Shown here piece by piece: positions 14,371 to 19,142 of a stretch of DNA of 19,142 nucleotides. Each line of letters begins with the position of its first letter. Position 1 is the first letter of the stretch. The DNA comes from UMGS1649 sp045534225 (lineage in GTDB: Bacteria > Bacillota > Clostridia > TANB77 > CAG-465), in assembly GCA_045534225.1 (NCBI GenBank), contig JAZSJJ010000013.1, positions 1 through 19,142 on the forward strand, given 5' to 3'. The notes beneath the pieces are model-generated. The model did no database searches. It was not told the origin of the DNA and was given only the letters and a program-made list of their open reading frames with translations. The position numbers and the translations under genes are program-made.

Positions 14371-14406
14371 AAAAATACCCATTGTTTATTAACAATGGGT
14401 ATTTTT
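14371..14406. terminator. strong bidirectional terminator of the NMNAT/Nudix operon
   Basis: A perfect 16-bp stem (14371-14386 with 14391-14406), TATT loop, A and T runs at the arms. Confidence 0.95.
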
Positions 14407-14587
14407 ATACTTTACATTAATTCTTGCGTTTATTCTTGCATTTAATAATGAAACTGTAGTAAAATACACACTTCCTCAAAACAACAATACTATCTTTTCA
14501 TCAGAATACAAACTTCATATGCCAACCGAGCAAGAACTAATAGATACAATAGAAGAAGAAAAACAACATTTACGTTCATATACATAA
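14393..14587 (+). pseudogene. ORF remnant without start (64 codons)
   Basis: An open frame begins inside the preceding terminator and ends at TAA 14585-14587. It reads a hydrophobic stretch (FLYFTLILAFILAF), then NNETVVKYTLPQ and a charged helix (MPTEQELIDTIEEEKQHL). There is no ATG, GTG or TTG with a ribosome site in the first half and no promoter between the terminator and the frame. A terminator follows. It looks like the 3' end of a lost membrane or secreted protein gene; chance is possible. Confidence 0.4.
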
Positions 14588-14591
14588 ATTA

Positions 14592-14623
14592 ATACCAACC
14601 TCATTTTTGACAGAGGTTGGTAT
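14592..14623. terminator. terminator between the ORF remnant and tRNA-Thr
   Basis: An 11-bp stem (14592-14602 with 14613-14623), with ATTTTATT after it on the plus strand. It could end the plus-strand remnant or the minus-strand tRNA; the T tail favours plus. Confidence 0.8.
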
Positions 14624-14639
14624 ATTTTATTATATTACT

Positions 14640-14715
14640 TGGAGCTGGTGGGCGGAATCGAACCGCCGACCTACAGGTTACGAATCTGTTGCTCTGCCTA
14701 CTGAGCTACACCAGC
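14640..14715 (-). tRNA. tRNA-Thr (anticodon CGT)
   Basis: 76 nt including encoded CCA. The acceptor stem GCTGGTG/CACCAGC is perfect with discriminator T. D arm GCTC...GAGC, T arm GGCGG-TTCGATT-CCGCC. The anticodon loop TTCGTAA gives CGT, reading ACG (Thr). The fifth anticodon-stem pair is A opposite C, a mismatch next to the loop. It starts 10 nt after the membrane-protein stop codon on the same strand, so it may be co-transcribed. Confidence 0.95.
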
Positions 14716-14725
14716 ATATGTCAGC

Positions 14726-15190
14726 TTATGCTGACTTTTTCTTTTCTTTTTTTACACCTTTTAATGTATAAATTGAATGTATTATAAGTATACATGGAAT
14801 TACTAATGTTAACAATAATGCTGTAATGTCAAATCCAACCATAATTACACTTATTATAACATCTGCTACCATAGACATTCCTACTCCAAGTTCAAGTGCT
14901 GCTCCATATACTTTATTTTTATAATACACAATTGTTGTTACTCCCAAAAGTGCAGCAACTATAAACGACATTGCAAACTCGCTTATTAAAGTTCCAAATG
15001 TTACTTCCGTAGTAGAAGTATATTCTAATGTAGATATTCTACCTATTATACTTAATATTATTAACATTATATATATCACAGCAAAAAACAATGTAAAATT
15101 TGCAGGATTTTTTAATACCTTAAAACTTACTTTCTTTTTTGTGTCTTTTTTATTTATTTTTCTTGTTGCTCTCTTTACGTCCTTTTCCAT
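14726..15190 (-). CDS. four-helix membrane protein of unknown function
   Basis: 154 residues from the ATG at 15190, chosen because AGAGGTG lies just upstream; the ATG at 15211 lies about 9 nt from the presumed transcript start and has a weaker site. After a very basic N-terminus (about 1-28, KRATRKINKKDTKKK) there are four predicted helices: about 33-53, 66-90, 96-120 and 122-146, then a Lys-rich tail (GVKKEKKKSA). Family not recognised; the helix arrangement does not reveal a transport or enzyme motif. It has its own promoter, and tRNA-Thr follows 10 nt downstream. Confidence 0.8.
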   Translation of the reverse strand: MEKDVKRATRKINKKDTKKKVSFKVLKNPANFTLFFAVIYIMLIILSIIGRISTLEYTSTTEVTFGTLISEFAMSFIVAALLGVTTIVYYKNKVYGAALELGVGMSMVADVIISVIMVGFDITALLLTLVIPCILIIHSIYTLKGVKKEKKKSA

Positions 15191-15226
15191 ATTACACCTC
15201 TTATACTTCATTTATTCTCTTCTTAC

Positions 15227-15255
15227 ATTATCTACTTTTTAGAGCTTTTCGTCAA
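15227..15255 (-). promoter_or_regulatory. promoter of the four-helix membrane protein
   Basis: Minus-strand TTGACG (15255-15250), 17 nt, GATAAT (15232-15227). The predicted transcript start about 7 nt later leaves a normal leader only for the start at 15190. Confidence 0.7.
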
Positions 15256-15280
15256 TACTTTGCCACATTTTTAACATAAA

Positions 15281-15302
15281 AAAACTGGGATAACCCAGTT
15301 TT
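15281..15302 (-). terminator. terminator after carD
   Basis: A 9-bp stem AAAACTGGG/CCCAGTTTT (15281-15289 with 15294-15302) and a run of seven T on the minus strand. Confidence 0.93.
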
Positions 15303-15333
15303 AATTTATTCTATTTTTTATTTTAATTTCAGA

Positions 15334-15852
15334 TTAAGTCATTTCTGGTGCTGTACCTAAATCATATGAGAATTTGATTTTCTCTTCAATCTCACGATCA
15401 ACATCTGAATGTTCTAATCCTTGTGCAAGCATAAGCTCACTTATTAATATCTCCTTAGCTGAGTTTAGCATTTTCTTTTCAGCTGTAGAAAGTCCTCTTT
15501 CCATATGTCTATGAGATAATTCTCTAACCACATCAGCCACTTCTAGTATGTCACCAGTCTTTATCTTTTCAACATTAGATTTATATCTTCTGTTCCAATT
15601 ATTTTCGTATACATATTCTTCCTTAGGTTTTTCTAGCACAGCAAATACACTTGGCGCAACCGAAGAGTCTGATACTTCTCTTACTCCAATCTCCGCAGCT
15701 GATTCTGTAGGCACCATAACCTTCATATCACCAACTGGCATTTTGATTATATAATATTCTGCTGTATCTCCAAACATTTCTTGTTCTTCGATAGATTCGA
15801 TTGTTCCTGCACCGTGCATAGGATATACTACTTTATCTCCAATACTAAACAT
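15334..15852 (-). CDS. carD: CarD-family transcription regulator
   Basis: 172 residues from the ATG at 15852 (MFSIGDKVVYPMHG); GAGGG lies 6 nt upstream, and this matches the usual family start. CarD/CdnL proteins bind RNA polymerase beta through an N-terminal Tudor-like domain (here about 1-60, GDKVVYPMHGAGTIESIE... YYIIKMPVGDMKVMVP) and stabilise open complexes with a C-terminal helical domain (about 75-165; W-N-R-R-Y-K, LSHRHMERGLSTAEKKML). All the expected motifs are visible. It is a single-gene transcript with its own promoter, whose -35 overlaps the radA terminator. Confidence 0.95.
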   Translation of the reverse strand: MFSIGDKVVYPMHGAGTIESIEEQEMFGDTAEYYIIKMPVGDMKVMVPTESAAEIGVREVSDSSVAPSVFAVLEKPKEEYVYENNWNRRYKSNVEKIKTGDILEVADVVRELSHRHMERGLSTAEKKMLNSAKEILISELMLAQGLEHSDVDREIEEKIKFSYDLGTAPEMT

Positions 15853-15894
15853 GCTAATCCCTCGCTTTCCTTTTATTTTATCAATCACAGTTAT

Positions 15895-15923
15895 ATTATA
15901 CCACTTTTTATATAAAAAGTAAA
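15895..15923 (-). promoter_or_regulatory. promoter of carD
   Basis: Minus-strand TTTACT (15923-15918), 17 nt, TATAAT (15900-15895) with a TGG extended -10. The spacer contains the palindrome CTTTTTATATAAAAAG. Confidence 0.78.
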
Positions 15924-15960
15924 GGAATTTGAAAAATTATTTTTTCTTAAAATTCCTTTA
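15920..15960 (-). terminator. terminator after radA
   Basis: An 11-bp stem (15920-15930 with 15950-15960) with a further GAAAAA/TTTTTC pairing in the loop, then CTTTTT on the minus strand. The distal arm overlaps the carD -35. Confidence 0.85.
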
Positions 15961-15985
15961 CTCTCTGTATATTCATGTATTTTTA

Positions 15986-17347
15986 TTAATCGTTTTGTAT
16001 GTTTTTAACAAGGTCTTTTATGTTGTTAACTTTAACAATTTTTGCCTCTTTAGGAAGCGTTATTTTCTCTAGTCCATACTTAGTTGTATAGATTGTAGTA
16101 AATCCAAGCTTAACTGCCTCTTTAATTCTCTTTTCTACATTTACAACGCTTCTTATCTCACCTGTTAATGCAAGTTCTCCTATAAACAATGAACCTGGTT
16201 TTACCGGCACAGATTTGTAACTAGATATAACAGCCATAGCTACTGCAAGATCTGATGCAGGTTCAGTTATTTTTATTCCACCAACAACATTTACATATAC
16301 ATCTTGTGCTCCCAAGCTTATACCACAAACTTTCTCTATAACTGCAAGAATCATATTTAATCTGTTTAAATCTATTCCATTAGTTACTCTTCTTGGTACA
16401 TTATAATATGAATGTGATGTTAATGCTTGAAGTTCTAGAAGTAATGTTGATGTTCCTTCTAAAATTGCAGTTGTTGCAGCTCCCGGTTGATTAGTTTCTT
16501 TAGTTAAGAACATTTCAGACATATTAGTTACTTCTACTAAGCCTTTTTCTGCCATTTCAAATATTCCTATTTCGTTAGTAGAACCAAATCTGTTTTTTAC
16601 TCCTCTAACTATTCTATGACTTACAAATCTTTCTCCTTCAATGTACAACACAACATCTACCATATGCTCTAAAAGTCTAGGTCCAGCTATTGTCCCATCT
16701 TTAGTTACATGTCCAATAACTATTGTTATTATCCCCATCTTTTTAGCCACATTCATAAGTCTTGCTGTTACTTCTCTTACTTGAGATACACTGCCTGGCA
16801 CTGAAGATATTGCTTCATCGTACATCGTTTGTATTGAGTCTATTATACAAACTTTTGGGTTCATATTAATTATTTTTTGTTCTATTTCTGCTATATCTGT
16901 TTCCCCATAGAAATATATTCTATCGTTATCTATTCCTAGTCTATCTGCTCTAAGTTTTACTTGGAGTTCAGATTCTTCACCTGATACATATAGCACGTCT
17001 CCATGACTTGTTAGCTTGTCTGTTACTTGAAGCACTAGAGTAGATTTTCCTATACCTGGTTCACCACCTAAAAGTATAAGAGAACCATCTACTATTCCTC
17101 CTCCAAGCACTCTGTCTAATTCCTCAAATCCTGTAGTAAATCTTTGTTTATGTTCTACAGAAACATCTTTTAACTTTTTTAATTCGCTTTTTGGTACATT
17201 TGAAACAGATCTATTTGCTACTGTTTCTTTCTTTATTTTTTCTTCAACAAAGCTATTCCACGCATTACAACCCGGGCATTTCCCAAGCCATTTTGCAGAT
17301 TCATAGCCACAGTCTTTACAAAAGAATACTACTTTTTCTTTTCCCAT
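15986..17347 (-). CDS. radA: DNA repair protein RadA/Sms
   Basis: 453 residues. RadA is a RecA-related helicase that promotes branch migration in recombination. The N-terminal zinc finger has Cys10, Cys13, Cys24 and Cys27. The ATPase has Walker A GGEPGIGKST (94-103), Walker B VCIIDS (166-171) and the hallmark KNRFG (251-255). The C-terminal third is the Lon-like fold (VNVVGGIKITEPASDLA). Length is normal. It starts 3 nt after the corA stop. The closest AAAGGA is about 13 nt upstream, longer than ideal, so translation probably depends on coupling to corA. Confidence 0.97.
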   Translation of the reverse strand: MGKEKVVFFCKDCGYESAKWLGKCPGCNAWNSFVEEKIKKETVANRSVSNVPKSELKKLKDVSVEHKQRFTTGFEELDRVLGGGIVDGSLILLGGEPGIGKSTLVLQVTDKLTSHGDVLYVSGEESELQVKLRADRLGIDNDRIYFYGETDIAEIEQKIINMNPKVCIIDSIQTMYDEAISSVPGSVSQVREVTARLMNVAKKMGIITIVIGHVTKDGTIAGPRLLEHMVDVVLYIEGERFVSHRIVRGVKNRFGSTNEIGIFEMAEKGLVEVTNMSEMFLTKETNQPGAATTAILEGTSTLLLELQALTSHSYYNVPRRVTNGIDLNRLNMILAVIEKVCGISLGAQDVYVNVVGGIKITEPASDLAVAMAVISSYKSVPVKPGSLFIGELALTGEIRSVVNVEKRIKEAVKLGFTTIYTTKYGLEKITLPKEAKIVKVNNIKDLVKNIQND

Positions 17348-17350
17348 CTA

Positions 17351-18298
17351 TTACAACAAATCCTTTCTCTTTAGCCATACAGTTACTATTATTGTTGTTA
17401 CTGCCATTATTCCAAGTATTATATAAAATCCATTTAATCCCGCTGGTAGAGGGAACGGAACATTCATTCCAAATAACGATGCAATAAATGTTGGTATAGA
17501 TATAATTAATGTTACTGATGCTAATAACTTCATGACATCATTTAGGTTGTTAGATACAACTGTTCCAAATACTTCTGTCATCCCGTTTAGAATATCGCTA
17601 TATGTTTTAGACATCTCTAATGCTTGTCTATTTTCTATAGCTGCATCTTCAAGTATATCTTCATCCTCTTCATACACCTTAATTAACTTACCACGATTTA
17701 ATCTTTCCATAACAGCTTGGTTTGTTTTTATTGCTGTATTAAAGAATATCATAGACTTTTGGTAATTTATTAATTTGAATAGTTCATTACTATTCATAGA
17801 TTTAGCTAAGTTTTCTTCATACACTTCTAGGTCTCTGCTTATATATGTTAAGTATCTTAAGAACTCAACAGATGTGATATATAACAATTGGAACGCAAGC
17901 CTTGTCTTCTTATATGTACATATTTGTCCAACTATTGCTTTTTTCTTAGTAAGCATATCTAGTAGTTTAAAAGATGCATTTGAAATTGTTATAACAAAAT
18001 CATCTCGGACTACTAGTACTCCTATTGGCATTGTTGTATATACCTTGCCGCGTTTATTACTTTCTGTTATAGGCATATTGAACGATACCAATACTTGGTC
18101 GTCTTCAGTATCTATGTGAGACGTTTCTTCTTCGTCAAGCGCGTATCTTAACAATGTTTCATCTGCACCAGTTTCTGATATGACTCTTTTTAGTTCTGCT
18201 TCTGTAGGCTTTATTAAATCTATCCAGCAGCCCTTCTCTATATTCTTGATTTCAAGAATTGTTTTGTTTTCTTCAGTATTTTTTAATATTTTAATCAT
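17351..18298 (-). CDS. corA: CorA-family magnesium/divalent metal transporter
   Basis: 315 residues from the ATG at 18298, since GGAGG lies 7 nt upstream; the frame extending to 18319 would include that ribosome site. CorA forms a pentameric Mg2+ channel in the inner membrane. A large cytoplasmic N-terminal domain (about 1-250) with long helices leads to two C-terminal membrane helices; the first ends at the selectivity motif GMN (277-279, in SLFGMNVPF), the second about 289-308, then KRKDLL. Size and topology match the family. It is the first gene of the corA-radA transcript, with divergent transcription of a small gene from the same 150-nt region. Confidence 0.94.
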   Translation of the reverse strand: MIKILKNTEENKTILEIKNIEKGCWIDLIKPTEAELKRVISETGADETLLRYALDEEETSHIDTEDDQVLVSFNMPITESNKRGKVYTTMPIGVLVVRDDFVITISNASFKLLDMLTKKKAIVGQICTYKKTRLAFQLLYITSVEFLRYLTYISRDLEVYEENLAKSMNSNELFKLINYQKSMIFFNTAIKTNQAVMERLNRGKLIKVYEEDEDILEDAAIENRQALEMSKTYSDILNGMTEVFGTVVSNNLNDVMKLLASVTLIISIPTFIASLFGMNVPFPLPAGLNGFYIILGIMAVTTIIVTVWLKRKDLL

Positions 18299-18324
18299 AC
18301 TATTTCCTCCTCTCTCCAACTTTT

Positions 18325-18354
18325 ATTTTATTATGCCCGCAAGGCTCTTGTCAA
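18325..18354 (-). promoter_or_regulatory. possible corA-radA promoter
   Basis: Minus-strand TTGACA (18354-18349), 18 nt, TAAAAT (18330-18325), 27 nt before the start. The -35 is perfect but the -10 is imperfect. Confidence 0.55.
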
Positions 18355-18374
18355 GCAAAATAAGACCACTTTTG

Positions 18375-18403
18375 TTGTTTTGCGAGTAATTTTATGGTAT
18401 AAT
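18375..18403 (+). promoter_or_regulatory. promoter of the 73-residue gene
   Basis: TTGTTT (18375-18380), 17 nt, TATAAT (18398-18403), with TGG as an extended -10. It diverges from the corA promoter about 20 nt away. Confidence 0.72.
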
Positions 18404-18451
18404 CTTTTCGTAGTTAAATTTAGCCTACAAATAATTATTTAAGGAGCACAT

Positions 18452-18673
18452 ATGAAAGACCTGAAGATTACATTTGTACAGGACGGCAAAGAGCAAGTAA
18501 GAGAGTTCGATACTCTTATGGATTTCATGGTACATTACGAAATGAGCGATGACAAAAAGCAGGCAACAACCGCAGAAAAAATCACAGCGATTTTCTTTGA
18601 AAAACCTATTCTTACCAAAGAATTTCTTTCTATGCAGCAGCTTTACGAACACTGTAGAGCTATTACGTTTTAG
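18452..18673 (+). CDS. small protein of unknown function
   Basis: 73 residues, family not recognised. Soluble, no signal peptide or membrane helix. It opens with a beta-like stretch MKDLKITFVQDGKEQVREF, then TLMDFMVHYEMSDDKK, and ends with a helix (LSMQQLYEHCRAITF). AAGGAG is 5 nt before the ATG, with a clear promoter and a strong terminator, so it is a real single-gene unit. The codons use more G and C than the adjacent minus-strand genes, as in the plus-strand block 11946-14367. Confidence 0.82.
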   Translation: MKDLKITFVQDGKEQVREFDTLMDFMVHYEMSDDKKQATTAEKITAIFFEKPILTKEFLSMQQLYEHCRAITF

Positions 18674-18689
18674 TACAACTTTCCCAAAT

Positions 18690-18718
18690 AAAACCAGAGG
18701 AAATATTCCTCTGGTTTT
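18690..18718. terminator. bidirectional terminator between the 73-residue gene and the E2-like gene
   Basis: A perfect 13-bp stem (18690-18702 with 18706-18718), ATA loop, A run before and T run after; serves both convergent genes. Confidence 0.93.
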
Positions 18719-18734
18719 ACGTTATATTTAATTG

Positions 18735-19142
18735 TTACTTTTGATCTTCTTTAGCTTCTGCAGGTAGTTCTAATAATTCTGGATACATTATATATCTTCT
18801 AAAAGCCGAAAAAGCTCTTGCATAATAATATCCATCACAAATTCTTTCATCCATTACAAATCTGAATGTCATATACTTTTCTGTTTCTCCAGTAGCTACA
18901 TCCTTAATTCTAGTTTTTCTACCACCCATTGCAAGGAACCCACTTGTTGTTCCAAAATTATATATATGATGAAATATTGAATCAATTCCAATAGAACCTA
19001 AGTTAGTTAAAAATATACTAGTATGAAAAGGCGATGCTTCTATAACTGCTTTTGGTAATAATCCATGATTATCTAAGAATATTACTAAATTTATTATACA
19101 TTTTATTATCCAATTTGGAAAACTCATTATAAATGCAGCAAG
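18735..19142 (-). CDS. 2-oxoacid dehydrogenase acyltransferase (E2)-like protein, partial
   Basis: The 3' 135 residues of a gene that runs off the right edge; the frame stays open through LAAFI before the Met at 19127. It matches the catalytic domain of E2/chloramphenicol acetyltransferase-type enzymes: TNLGSIGIDSIFHH (about 46-59 of the visible part), GTTSGFLAMG, and near the end the motif VMDERICDGYYYARAF. In lipoyl acyltransferases that motif is DHRxxDG with the catalytic His; here the His position is Glu, so a classical acetyl transfer is doubtful. The short acidic tail (ELPAEAKEDQK) ends the protein. No lipoyl or dehydrogenase subunit is visible in this window. Confidence 0.8.
   Translation of the reverse strand, partial: LAAFIMSFPNWIIKCIINLVIFLDNHGLLPKAVIEASPFHTSIFLTNLGSIGIDSIFHHIYNFGTTSGFLAMGGRKTRIKDVATGETEKYMTFRFVMDERICDGYYYARAFSAFRRYIMYPELLELPAEAKEDQK

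Noticed and set aside
14716..14735. Hairpin GTCAGC/GCTGAC with a plus-strand T run beside the tRNA
   Set aside because: It overlaps the 3' end of the membrane protein gene; in the minus direction there is no T tail, and no plus-strand gene ends there, so I do not call a terminator.
15853..15888. Upstream start for carD (12 extra residues)
   Set aside because: No ribosome site precedes it, and it lies within 7 nt of the -10 box; family members begin at the MFSIGDKV-type start.

Overview
The window looks like chromosome of an AT-rich, anaerobic low-GC Firmicute, most likely an uncultured gut-type Clostridia member. The evidence is the CIRCE-controlled order hrcA-grpE-dnaK-dnaJ, a DnaK without the insertion seen in Gram-negative homologues, strong AGGAGG ribosome sites, sigma-A-type promoters, short A/T-flanked terminators, a 2Fe superoxide reductase, and a dockerin-bearing wall hydrolase. 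No transposase, phage structural gene or CRISPR array is visible.

Layout. Positions 1-108 hold the 5' end of a minus-strand reading frame interrupted by an 11-unit CA/TG tract; one added unit would open it to the window edge, so it is a candidate phase-variable or degraded gene. Positions 245-4907 are the heat-shock operon hrcA-grpE-dnaK-dnaJ (minus strand). Two CIRCE operators bracket its promoter, and the distal one is followed by a T tract, so it can also terminate cysE (5076-5597). Positions 5689-10864 hold cell-surface genes: a prepilin-like protein, a membrane-anchored cadherin-like protein, and a 912-residue glucosaminidase with SH3, Ig-like repeats and a dockerin. Positions 10987-11751 hold superoxide reductase and a small unknown protein.

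The plus-strand block 11946-14367 carries two small paralogous two-helix membrane proteins, each with its own promoter and terminator. They are followed by an operon of a fused NMN adenylyltransferase/Nudix enzyme and an 8-nt-overlapping protein with papain-like Cys and His motifs. Next comes a start-less ORF remnant, then on the minus strand tRNA-Thr(CGT), a four-helix membrane protein, a CarD regulator, and the tightly coupled corA-radA pair. A small plus-strand gene of unknown function diverges from corA. The right edge cuts an E2-acyltransferase-like gene whose active-site His position is Glu.

How the genes work together: HrcA represses its own operon through CIRCE, and GrpE, DnaK and DnaJ form one chaperone cycle. 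The glucosaminidase and the anchored protein are 15 nt apart and probably co-transcribed, suggesting a shared wall or surface assembly. The NAD-type enzyme and its overlapping partner are probably translationally coupled. The remaining genes are ordinary housekeeping or unknown.
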